This document shows positions 21,219-28,130 of a stretch of 45,483 bases of DNA, piece by piece. Source of the stretch: a virus. Position numbers and translations under genes: made by a program. The DNA lies in the IMG/VR virus record IMGVR_UViG_3300031999_000048, positions 1 to 45,483 of that record. One strand, written 5' to 3'. The notes beneath the pieces were generated by a model that worked only from the letters and a program-made list of their open reading frames with translations, was not told the DNA's origin and made no database searches. Position 1 is the stretch's first letter. Each line of letters starts with the position of its first letter.

Positions 21219-24059
21219 ATGACAGTCGATGTTGACGAGATTAAAGGGGCAAACCCGATTGAAGAGGTGATGAACGAGGATGAACCTCTTGAACATAGGA
21301 CAGGTCGCTATGTCAGAGGGGTGCGACACGATAGCCTGGTCGTCGATGTTCGCAATCAGACGTACTACTGGAACGCCAACAACGAATGGGGAGACGTGAT
21401 TGAGTGGGTGCAAAGGCATAGGAAATGTGACTTTACCGAGGCGTGCCGGCTGTTGGCGAGGCGTGCAGGATTGCCCGAACCTGTCTGGCACAATGAGGAT
21501 GGACAACAGGCCCTGGCAGCCAGGACACGCAGCGACGTGTTGACGGTTGCGTGTAGATGGTGGGTAACCCGAATTTGGATCTCGGAAAGCCCCCCCCCTA
21601 GTCAGTCACCACCTCCGACTACATCACAAATTCCCAGCGCGTGCCCCGGGTTGACGTACGCGAGGTGGCGGGGATGGACGGACGAGACGATCAAGGCGGC
21701 CGGGCTGGGCTACACAGATGGAGATATCAAGGGGCTGCGGGGCGAGTTGCAGATGCACGGACTGGATGTGGACAGCCCAGCGGCGAAGGCGGTGCTGATG
21801 GCGCCGGCTGGGCACCTGGTGTACCCCTGCCAGCGAGGGGGCAGGGTGGTGTATTTCGCGACGCGCAGCGCCTCCAGGGAGACGAAGGCGCATTGGAACC
21901 CGCCGAGCGACCTGGTGGGGGAGCGGCAGCCGCTGTTCAACGCGGCCTGGTCGCCGTTCGAGGACGTGATCGTGGTGGTGGAGGGGCAGGCGGATGCGGT
22001 GACGCTGGCGCAGTGGGGGGTGGCAGCGGTGGCACTTTCGGGAACATCGGCGAACGATCTACTACTACGGGTTTTGAGTAAGCACGCGGTGCGGGTTGTG
22101 GCGCTGGACGCGGACGCGGCGGGGGGGACGGCGCGCGGGGCCTTGTCGGACGCGCTGGGGCCGTTGACGCGGGTGTTACGGTGGCCGGAGCCGTGGAAGG
22201 ACGCGAATGAGTGGTTGCAGAAGGACCCCACCCTTGCCCTCCCCTCAGAAGGGGAGGGAACAAGCGGGGAGGGAGCAATCGCGAGGTTGATAGACGAGGC
22301 GCCGACGTGGGCGGAGGTGGTGGCCGGCCAGGCGGGAGAGGCGGAGGGACTGGAGCGGGAGCGGGCACTGAAGCAGGCGTTCAGTCTGTTCACGAGGATG
22401 CCGGATTTCGACTGCGCGATGCGGCGGGAGGAACTGGCGAAGGCGGCACATCTGACACTTCGACAGTTCAATGTGCTACTGAAGACGGCGAGAGGGGAGC
22501 GCGCCGAGGATAACGGCGACGGGACGCCGGCGATCGAGATGGACATCCCGGGTGGGCTGGTGGCGGAGCACCTGGTGGAGACGGTAGCGATCCCACCGGA
22601 GAACATGTCGGGGCTGACGGGGCAGGGATGGACGACAAAGTTCGCGGTGCGCTACCCGGATGGGCGGATCGCGGTGGTGAATTACCTGGACTGGGAGGGG
22701 GTGCGCTACCGGCCGGTGTCGTCGTTGAACCGGGTGCTGACGGAGCGGGTGGTGCGGTTCGCGTCGGGCCTGGGGGAGCGGATGTCGCTGCGCGACCTGG
22801 TGCGGATGGTGCAGGCGACGATCCGCAAGTATGTGGACGTGGATGTCTTCTATGAGACGCTGGCGGCGTATTACGTGCTGTTCACGTGGCTGTACGACGC
22901 GTTCAACACGGTGGCATACCTGCGGCTGCTGGGGGACACGGGGACGGGGAAGAGCCGCTTCCTGCAGGTGGTGGGGGCGCTGTGCTTTCGCTCGACCTCC
23001 GTGTCGGGAGCGGCCACCACGTCGCCGATCTTCAGGATCCTGGACCGCTACCGGGGAACGCTGATTATGGACGAGGCGGATTACCGGGCGAGCGATGAGA
23101 AGGCGGACATCATCAAGATATTGAATACGGGCTATCAGCGGGAGCAGGGGGTGGTGCTGCGGTCGGGGGACAAGAATGTGGGGTTCGAGACGGAGGTGTA
23201 CGTGGTGTACGGGCCGAAGGTGATCGCGACGCGCAAACGGTTTTACGACAAGGCGCTGGAGAGCCGGTGCATCACGTACGAGACGGGGGGGCCGACGACG
23301 CGGCTGGACATCCCGGTGGAGATGCCGAACGACTGGGCGGCGGAAGCGACGGACCTGCGCAACCGGCTGCTGAGGTATCGGATGGAGTATTGGCGGCCGA
23401 ACATCGAGTTGAATTACGCGGCGGTGGAGGTGAGCGCACCGCCGCGGCTGCGGCAGGTGACGGTGGCGCTGCAGACGATCATCGACGATCCGGACCTGCA
23501 ACGCGACCTGCGGACGTTCGTGGAGGAGTATAACCGGCAGTCGATCGTGGAGTCGGGGATGACAGTGGAGGCGAAGGTGCTGGAGGCGGTGTGCGGGGTG
23601 TGGTTTATGGACCTGTACGACAACCACGTGCCGGATATGAGGATGAAACGGCTGGCGCAGGCGGTAAATCTGTTGATCGACGAGGAGAACGAGGGGGACG
23701 GGAGCGCGTCGGGCGGCGCGGCAGGGGACGCGTCTGGCGACGCGGAGGGGGGACAACAAGAGGGCGGCAAGCCGGCCTGGGGACGCAGCCAGGACACGAT
23801 GCGGAAGGTGACGCCGAAGCGGGTGGGACAGGTGGTGCGGACGGTGTTGCATCTGCGGACGGAGCGGGACAGCAACGCGGGGCGGCGGTATATCGTGATG
23901 TACGACCACGAGCGGGTGACGGCGCTGCGGGAGCGGTTTGGGGTGACGGAGGATTGGTTGAACGACGTGATCGCGACGCTGCGGAAGGGGGGAATGGCAG
24001 TCGGGGCGGTGAAGGCGGTGGCGGCGGAGCAGACGGTGTTGAGGTTGAATGAGGAGTGA
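21219..24059 (+). CDS. Primase-helicase fusion (TOPRIM + SF3/AAA-like ATPase)
   Basis: The protein has 946 residues; the ATG at 21219 is chosen because GGAG lies 6 bases upstream. Residues 25-85 mimic a CHC2 primase zinc domain in pattern (YYWNANNEWGDVIEWVQ) but lack the cysteines. A Pro-rich linker (about 122-142) leads to a TOPRIM primase domain (VVVEGQADA at about 251-259 and VVALDADAAGG at about 292). The ATPase has Walker A LLGDTGTGKS (about 570-579) and Walker B TLIMDEAD (about 613-620), then a regulatory C-terminus with a Gly/Asp-rich linker. It should prime and unwind phage DNA. A class A element is inserted in frame at about residues 336-350 between the two enzymatic parts. The first 420 bases have lower codon bias than the rest. 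Confidence 0.88.
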   Translation: MTVDVDEIKGANPIEEVMNEDEPLEHRTGRYVRGVRHDSLVVDVRNQTYYWNANNEWGDVIEWVQRHRKCDFTEACRLLARRAGLPEPVWHNEDGQQALAARTRSDVLTVACRWWVTRIWISESPPPSQSPPPTTSQIPSACPGLTYARWRGWTDETIKAAGLGYTDGDIKGLRGELQMHGLDVDSPAAKAVLMAPAGHLVYPCQRGGRVVYFATRSASRETKAHWNPPSDLVGERQPLFNAAWSPFEDVIVVVEGQADAVTLAQWGVAAVALSGTSANDLLLRVLSKHAVRVVALDADAAGGTARGALSDALGPLTRVLRWPEPWKDANEWLQKDPTLALPSEGEGTSGEGAIARLIDEAPTWAEVVAGQAGEAEGLERERALKQAFSLFTRMPDFDCAMRREELAKAAHLTLRQFNVLLKTARGERAEDNGDGTPAIEMDIPGGLVAEHLVETVAIPPENMSGLTGQGWTTKFAVRYPDGRIAVVNYLDWEGVRYRPVSSLNRVLTERVVRFASGLGERMSLRDLVRMVQATIRKYVDVDVFYETLAAYYVLFTWLYDAFNTVAYLRLLGDTGTGKSRFLQVVGALCFRSTSVSGAATTSPIFRILDRYRGTLIMDEADYRASDEKADIIKILNTGYQREQGVVLRSGDKNVGFETEVYVVYGPKVIATRKRFYDKALESRCITYETGGPTTRLDIPVEMPNDWAAEATDLRNRLLRYRMEYWRPNIELNYAAVEVSAPPRLRQVTVALQTIIDDPDLQRDLRTFVEEYNRQSIVESGMTVEAKVLEAVCGVWFMDLYDNHVPDMRMKRLAQAVNLLIDEENEGDGSASGGAAGDASGDAEGGQQEGGKPAWGRSQDTMRKVTPKRVGQVVRTVLHLRTERDSNAGRRYIVMYDHERVTALRERFGVTEDWLNDVIATLRKGGMAVGAVKAVAAEQTVLRLNEE
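22226..22266 (+). repeat. Class A element inside the primase-helicase
   Basis: CCCCACCCTTGCCCTCCCCT then CAGAAGGGGAGGGA, read as DPTLALPSEGEG. It is the only copy I see between 15.8 and 24 kb. Confidence 0.88.
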
Positions 24060-24130
24060 AGAACAGGGAGTAGGAAGTAGGGACGCAGAGCGGGAGTAGG
24101 GAGCAAGGAATAAGGACCGGTCCGGACCGG
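24060..24130 (+). repeat. Class D element and GGACCGGTCC palindrome
   Basis: AGGGAGTAGGAAGTAGGGAC and related units fill most of the gap after the primase. A 10-base palindrome GGACCGGTCC overlaps GGTCCGGACC near 24114-24128. Confidence 0.8.
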
Positions 24131-24147
24131 AGCAAAGGGGGAGCGAG

Positions 24148-24285
24148 ATGGCGAAGGTGGTGCTGTTGGTGTTGCTGGTGGCGTGGCTGGGGGTGATGGT
24201 GAGCCACGTGGGGGGGACGCGGGCGCAACGGTGCTGCGAGCGGCGGGAGTGCACGGCGAGGGAGTACCGGGTGTGGTGCAGATGA
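24148..24285 (+). CDS. Small Cys-rich membrane or secreted peptide
   Basis: A 45-residue peptide with GGGGGAG upstream of its ATG. Residues 3-20 form a single hydrophobic helix (KVVLLVLLVAWLGVMVSH). The C-terminus is basic with four cysteines (RCCERRECTAREYRVWC). Its TGA overlaps the methyltransferase ATG (ATGA at 24282-24285), so the two are coupled. Good ribosome site, TM-then-basic pattern and coupling argue that it is real. The function is unknown; small periplasmic peptides of lysis or exclusion systems look similar. Confidence 0.6.
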   Translation: MAKVVLLVLLVAWLGVMVSHVGGTRAQRCCERRECTAREYRVWCR

Positions 24286-25271
24286 AGGCAATCCACCTGT
24301 GTTGCGGGGGAGGTGGGACGACGCTGGGGTTCGAGCGGGCCGGCATCGAGACAGCCTACGCGTTCGATTATTGGCCGCCGGCGGTGGAGACGCACCGGTT
24401 GAACTGGCCAGATGTGCGGTGCGAGCAACGCGATATACGAGCCCTGCACGCGGCGGATCTGCCACAGGCGGACGTGTGGACGTGCGGGATCCCGTGCGAG
24501 CCGTTCTCGGTGGCGGGATATCGGCTGGAAGAGCGAGACGAGCGGGATATCTCGGCGGAGTTGGCGCGGTTGTTGAATGAGGCGTCGGCGGCCGGCAGGG
24601 GACCGGCGTATGTGTTCCTGGAGAATGTGCCGCAGTACCGGCACAGCGCTGGCGCCGAGATGATCCGCGAGGCGCTGGCTGGGTATGGTGTCTTCGAGGC
24701 GGTGTTACGACACGCGGATTGGGGCGTGCCCCAGAAGCGGCAACGGTGGCACATTATCGCCAGCCGAGCCGGCCGGGTGATCACGCCGGAGGCGACGCAC
24801 AGCGAGCAACCGGACCTGTTCGGTCGGCCGGGTTGGGTGCGGTTCGGCGAGATCGGCGAGCGGGACGTCGCAGAGCCGCACTACATGTCGGCCAGGGCGC
24901 TGCGCGGGGTGATCCGCCGGCAGCGATCGAAGGTCCTGAGCGGACTGGCGCGGGATGCGAGTGTGTTCGGGGTGCTCTACATCGTGGATGACGCGGATTT
25001 GATGCCGACGGTGATGGCGACGGCGCACAAGGGGATCTCGCGGAACCAGGCGGTGGTGGTGTTCGACGATTACCGGTTCCGGCAGCCGACGGAGTTGGAG
25101 TTGCGACGGGCGCAGGGGTTGCCGGACGATTTCGTGCTGGCGGGTAACAAGCGGGAACGGTATGAGCAGATCGCGCGGGCGGTAGCGCCGCCAGTTGCAG
25201 AGGCGGTGGGGCGGGCGATGATCGCGGATGCGGCTGCCGTTGGGGTGATCCCACCCCTGCCCCTCCCTTAA
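24282..25271 (+). CDS. DNA (cytosine-5) methyltransferase
   Basis: The protein has 329 residues. SAM motif I LCCGGGGTTLGFERAG (6-21), catalytic Cys72 in GIPCEPFSVAG (motif IV), ENVPQY (motif VI, 114-119), QKRQRWH (motif VIII, 151-157) and a C-terminal motif X-like part (PVAEAVGRAMI). It would protect phage DNA from host restriction; no cognate endonuclease gene is seen nearby, so it is an orphan. The last six residues and the TAA are supplied by a class A element. Confidence 0.9.
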   Translation: MKAIHLCCGGGGTTLGFERAGIETAYAFDYWPPAVETHRLNWPDVRCEQRDIRALHAADLPQADVWTCGIPCEPFSVAGYRLEERDERDISAELARLLNEASAAGRGPAYVFLENVPQYRHSAGAEMIREALAGYGVFEAVLRHADWGVPQKRQRWHIIASRAGRVITPEATHSEQPDLFGRPGWVRFGEIGERDVAEPHYMSARALRGVIRRQRSKVLSGLARDASVFGVLYIVDDADLMPTVMATAHKGISRNQAVVVFDDYRFRQPTELELRRAQGLPDDFVLAGNKRERYEQIARAVAPPVAEAVGRAMIADAAAVGVIPPLPLP

Positions 25272-25284
25272 CAAGGGAGGGGTG
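25244..25284 (+). repeat. Class A element providing the methyltransferase stop codon
   Basis: GATCCCACCCCTGCCCCTCC then CTTAACAAGGGAGGGG. The TAA inside the loop terminates the gene. Confidence 0.9.
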
Positions 25285-25303
25285 GTCGGCTGCGCAGGAG
25301 GAG

Positions 25304-25522
25304 ATGACGGGGATGAAGGCGACGGGTTCCGAAGAGGTGATGCTGAACCTGGACCGGTGGAAGCGGGGGGATCTACGACCGCCGGAGTGGTGCGTGTTCG
25401 TGGGGAACGTGGCGGCGCGGGACTACTGCTGGTCGTGGGTGTGCGGGTTGCCGGTGACGGCGGAGGATTGCCGGGAGTGTGAGTGGTTCCTGGGGATGGG
25501 GAATCCCCCCAACCCCCCTTGA
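25304..25522 (+). CDS. Small Cys-rich (zinc-binding-like) protein
   Basis: The protein has 72 residues; an ATG at 25313 is also possible and fits the AGGAGG spacing better. The six Cys include WCVFVGN, YCWSWVCGLP and EDCRECEWF, a pattern like small treble-clef or zinc-ribbon proteins found beside phage methyltransferases. The stop codon TGA comes from a class A element (GNPPNPP tail). The function is unknown. Confidence 0.65.
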   Translation: MTGMKATGSEEVMLNLDRWKRGDLRPPEWCVFVGNVAARDYCWSWVCGLPVTAEDCRECEWFLGMGNPPNPP

Positions 25523-25535
25523 TAAGGGGGGCGGT
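25499..25535 (+). repeat. Class A element providing a stop codon
   Basis: GAATCCCCCCAACCCCCCTT then GATAAGGGGGGC. Its TGA ends the 25304 gene. Confidence 0.88.
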
Positions 25536-25539
25536 AAGG

Positions 25540-25915
25540 TGGGGGTAACATAACAAGTTGACAGTTATGAAACTTTGGGAACATTGAATCGGGTTTTGGG
25601 GGATGAATCAAGAAAAAATATTTGTTTGTGTTTTGGGGTGGAATCGGTGATTCAATGTTCTCAAAGTTCCAGGAAGGGAGTATGGAGTAAGAAGTAGGGA
25701 GTAGGAAGAAGAACGAGGATCAGGGACGGAGACTGATTCTGGGGGAATATGGGTGGGTTTAGGAACATAGAGAACATAGAGAACATTACCTATAGGGGAT
25801 AGCCGACGTTTGTGGGAAAGTGGGGGGCTGTAGGTAGTTATGTCATGGAACTTTAGGAACTTTGAAAAGGGGGGTGTTTTTGAGATGTTCTCAAAGTTCC
25901 TGTGAGTCAATCTGA
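25540..25915. other. Candidate replication origin with iterons
   Basis: A 380-base non-coding, relatively AT-rich region. GGAACTTTGAGAACAT-type units are at 25569-25590 (+), 25649-25670 (inverted; 20 of 22 bases agree with the first), 25762-25786 (GGAACATAGAGAACATAGAG, +), 25847-25865 (GGAACTTTAGGAACTTTGA, +) and 25882-25900 (inverted). An A/T-rich tract (25603-25634) lies between the first two. TTGACA at 25558 may start a promoter overlapped by unit 1. It also contains a class D repeat (25678-25712). Location soon after the primase-helicase fits an origin. Confidence 0.6.
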
Positions 25916-25978
25916 GGGATGGGGGGTAGGTTAATGCAGAATGCAGAGTGCAGAACGCAGAATGGGGAAGAGGAGCAG

Positions 25979-26197
25979 GTGTTGATCGGGTATGGGAGGG
26001 CATATCACCGGCGGGTGCGGAGCCGGGGCGGGCTGCCGGTGGCGGCGTGCGGGGTCGGCCTGAAGCGGGCGGTGGCGGTGTGGGCGATCCTCGAGCGGGA
26101 GCGGGTGGATAAGGCGGGGGTGTATCTGCCGTGCAAGAACTGTTGGCGGGCGGGGAAGAAGGGGAAGGACGGATCCCACCCCCAACCCCTCCCTTAA
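25979..26197 (+). CDS. Small protein with Cys/His motif
   Basis: The start is uncertain: GTG 25979 or TTG 25982 follow GAGGAG, while an upstream ATG at 25919 reads through a class E element. About 72 residues: YGRAYHRRVRSRGGLPVAA, then CGVGLKRAVAVWAILERERV, then LPCKNCWRAGKK. One His, one single Cys and a CxxC could form a zinc site, as in small phage and mobile-element regulators. The C-terminal SHPQPLP and TAA derive from a class A element. Confidence 0.6.
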   Translation: MLIGYGRAYHRRVRSRGGLPVAACGVGLKRAVAVWAILERERVDKAGVYLPCKNCWRAGKKGKDGSHPQPLP

Positions 26198-26212
26198 TAA
26201 GGGAAGGGAACG
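26167..26212 (+). repeat. Class A element providing a stop codon
   Basis: GGATCCCACCCCCAACCCCT then CCCTTAATAAGGGAAGGG. The TAA ends the 25979 gene. Confidence 0.88.
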
Positions 26213-26225
26213 GGGCGAACGGGAG

Positions 26226-26612
26226 ATGGCAGAGATGGGAGAGGGGGTGGTATTTCGGCCGAGGTACGGGTGTCTGAATGCGATAGAGGGGCGTGAGGTA
26301 CACGCAGGGGTATGGCGGTGCCGGGACGTGGTGACCGGTGTGGGGTTCAACCTCAGAGAGGAAACGCTGAGGCAGTTCTGGAAGTGGACCCCGCCAGGGG
26401 CGGGGCTCGCTGACGCTCGGGGGGAAAGAGATGGAAACGGCGACGTATCGGTTGAAGGTGATCCTGGAGACGGAGTTGCTGGGGAGCCAGACGACGCGGA
26501 AGATCGCGACGGAGTTCCTGGCGAAGAAGTCGGGGTTCGAGATCCCGGACGACGAGATAGAAAGCCTGCCGGAGGCGCTGGAGCGGGCGACGACGGTGTT
26601 CCACCGGGATGA
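26226..26612 (+). CDS. Small protein probably extended by element insertion
   Basis: The ATG may be 26226 or 26235 (GGGAG 9 bases upstream). The first 55 residues (VVFRPRYGCLNAIEGREVHA, then WRCRDVVTGVGFNLREETLR, then QFWKWT) look like a genuine small protein. Then a GC palindrome (26389-26421) intervenes and the frame runs 180 bases into the next gene out of phase, giving low-complexity sequence (GEPDDAEDRDGVPGEE). The natural stop was probably lost with the element. The functional part is likely only the N-terminal portion; the function is unknown. Confidence 0.45.
   Translation: MAEMGEGVVFRPRYGCLNAIEGREVHAGVWRCRDVVTGVGFNLREETLRQFWKWTPPGAGLADARGERDGNGDVSVEGDPGDGVAGEPDDAEDRDGVPGEEVGVRDPGRRDRKPAGGAGAGDDGVPPG
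26389..26422 (+). repeat. Class G palindrome (CCCGCC-GGGGCGGGG type)
   Basis: CCCGCCAGGGGCGGGGCTCG followed by CTGACGCTCGG. Related palindromes occur at 30147, 30222, 32664, 36118, 36402 and 42905. Confidence 0.75.
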
Positions 26613-27054
26613 GAAGGGGGAGCCGGTGCTGTGGGACTACCAGATCAAGGGGTTCCTGAAGGAGAGCGCGCGGCTGCTGTCGGGGCACGACGGGCTGCCG
26701 AAGAACCTGCGGGCGAAGGTGGGGAATTACCTGTTCATCTCGCCGCGGTGCGTGGCGCTGATAGCGCCGGATGGGGACGGCCAGCCGTGCAGTGAGCTGA
26801 TCGACGTGCTGGAGCGGCCGCTGCGAGCGCAGACGGCGCTGGGGGAACGGGTGGCGATCGCGTCGAGCGAGCTGCTGCCGGCGGGGGTGTGGTTCGGGTG
26901 CGGGTTGACGGTGATCCTGGCGGGGAAGGCGGAGGACCAGGTGACGGAGGAGGTGCTGCGGCAGTTGCTGGACTACGGGTTCTGGAAGGGGCTGCTGCAG
27001 TGGCGGAGCGGGGGGTATGGGAGGTTTCGGTACGAGTTGGTGAGGGAGGACTAA
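26431..27054 (+). CDS. Conserved-type phage protein with RAMP/Cas7-like features
   Basis: The protein has 207 residues. The plan is: an N-terminal strand YRLKVILETELLGSQTTRK; IKGFLKESARLL (about 73-84); LRAKVGNYLFISPR; LERPLRAQTALGERVAIASS; a C-terminal strand GVWFGCGLTVIL; helix EEVLRQLLDYGFWKGL; and a terminal glycine-rich turn QWRSGGYGRFRYEL. I recall similar hypothetical proteins from diverse temperate phages. The ferredoxin-like pattern and C-terminal Gly loop resemble RAMP (Cas7/Csm3-like) proteins, suggesting nucleic-acid binding. No catalytic residues are evident and no other cas genes are present. The function is unknown; the fold is inference. Confidence 0.65.
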   Translation: METATYRLKVILETELLGSQTTRKIATEFLAKKSGFEIPDDEIESLPEALERATTVFHRDEKGEPVLWDYQIKGFLKESARLLSGHDGLPKNLRAKVGNYLFISPRCVALIAPDGDGQPCSELIDVLERPLRAQTALGERVAIASSELLPAGVWFGCGLTVILAGKAEDQVTEEVLRQLLDYGFWKGLLQWRSGGYGRFRYELVRED

Positions 27055-27112
27055 TTCACCGCAGGGAGGAAAGCCCTCCCACTTCGGAGGCGCAGGGGAC
27101 GCGGAGAAATGT
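27055..27112 (+). repeat. Class C element interrupted by a short palindrome
   Basis: TTCACCGCAGGGAGG, then AAGCCCTCCCACTTCGGAGG, then CGCAGGGGACGCGGAGA: a class C copy with a foreign hairpin inserted. Confidence 0.75.
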
Positions 27113-27516
27113 AGGGGGAGAAGGGGAGTGAGGCGGGAGCCGAGTAGCGTTCTGGTGCGCGACGTGAGGGTGCTGTGACGACGGGGGGGGTGCATCAGAG
27201 GCAACGTAGAGGTTTGCGCAGCGTTGGTTCGGTACGGATAGGCAGGGTCGAGGGCGGGTTTGGTTGTGTATTGCGACGCGGGGGTCGCGCTTGGGACGGT
27301 TAAGCGGGGGCGCAGTGGAGGTGGGTGGGGTGCCGCGGCGGTCATGTCTTGGGAAGTCTAGTTATGCGGCGGCGAGTTGACCACCGGATGGCAAGGCGGA
27401 GGCCGGGTGTCGCGAGGGAATGCCGGGGTGAGGGATTGATGCGCATTGTGGTGGTGAGGTCACATCTGGAGAGGCGCGGGCAGTGTTTAGTCCAGGCAGG
27501 TATGGCGGGGGTGCGG
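27113..27516. other. Non-coding G/T-rich region left of the par genes
   Basis: I see no credible gene in these 400 bases. The region shares words with 29030-29405 on the other side of parA: GAGTAGCGTT (27141), AGGCAACG (27199), CAGCGTTGGT (27219) and GTATGGCGGGGGTG (27499). It may be a partition or regulatory region. Confidence 0.45.
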
Positions 27517-27741
27517 AATCCCACCCCTGCCCCTCCCTTCCCCGAAAGGACCGGGGACTTCGTATTAAGGGAGGGGTGGTCGGTTGGGCGGTTGCGCGGT
27601 TGGGCAGTTTGGCGGAGGATGGTGACGCGAGGGGTAGTGTTCGGTCCAGGACTGTGTTGCGGGGGCATCGATGGGGAGCCAGCGGTTGAAACCGCGGCTC
27701 GGGGGCCAGGGGCCGGGATGTCCCCCTACGGGGACATCGAG
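27517..27741 (+). repeat. Class A element, spacer and class B element upstream of par genes
   Basis: Class A at 27517-27577 (CCCCGAAAGGACCGGGG inner hairpin, ATTAAGGGAGGGG end), then G/T-rich spacer, then class B at 27678-27738 (CGGTTGAAACCG, GTCCCCCTACGGGGAC). A GAGGAGG ribosome site follows. Confidence 0.88.
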
Positions 27742-27761
27742 AGGGGGCGAGGAGGTGTGAG

Positions 27762-28049
27762 GTGACGGACGGGGAGTTGGTGCGAGAGTTGTTGGAGGCG
27801 ACGGCGGTGGGGTGCGCGCTGGCGCGGGATGCGTTGCGGGAGGCGTGGGGGCCGGAGGCGCACGTGGTGCAGGGGCTGTGCCTGGCGGAGGCGTGGCTGG
27901 GGCAGGCGGCGCGGGCGCAGGTGCTGCTGGAGGGGGTGACGCTCGGGGAGGAGGCGCGGTTGATGGTGATGGAGGCGGCCGTTGGAATGCGGCCGCGAGG
28001 GGATGTAGGAACCCCACCCCCGGCCCCTCCCCTGGTAGGGGAGGGGTGA
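27762..28049 (+). CDS. Small helical protein upstream of ParA
   Basis: The GTG at 27762 lies 6 bases after AGGAGG. The protein has 95 residues, Ala/Leu-rich and helical (ELVRELLEATAVGCALARDA, then GLCLAEAWLGQAARAQVLLE). The last 14 residues and the TGA come from a class A element. It shares the upstream region of parA and is probably in the same operon. No family recognised. Confidence 0.6.
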   Translation: MTDGELVRELLEATAVGCALARDALREAWGPEAHVVQGLCLAEAWLGQAARAQVLLEGVTLGEEARLMVMEAAVGMRPRGDVGTPPPAPPLVGEG

Positions 28050-28050
28050 G
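28008..28050 (+). repeat. Class A element providing a stop codon
   Basis: AACCCCACCCCCGGCCCCTC then CCCTGGTAGGGGAGGGG. The following TGA ends the 27762 gene. Confidence 0.88.
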
Positions 28051-28130
28051 AGGATCGGCAGGGGTCCTGTTTTGTGGTGTTGAGTCGAGGTCGGCCAAGC
28101 AGTGGAAAGGCACGGCGAGGGAGGTGGGGG

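Noticed and set aside
25540-25915. CRISPR array
   Set aside because: Repeats are inverted and direct, irregularly spaced and imperfect, with no uniform spacers. The same holds for the 30003-30096 iterons, which have no spacers.
27325-27765. Open frame of 146 codons left of the par genes
   Set aside because: It crosses class A and class B elements and overlaps the ribosome site of the next gene. The N-terminal part is Arg-rich noise.
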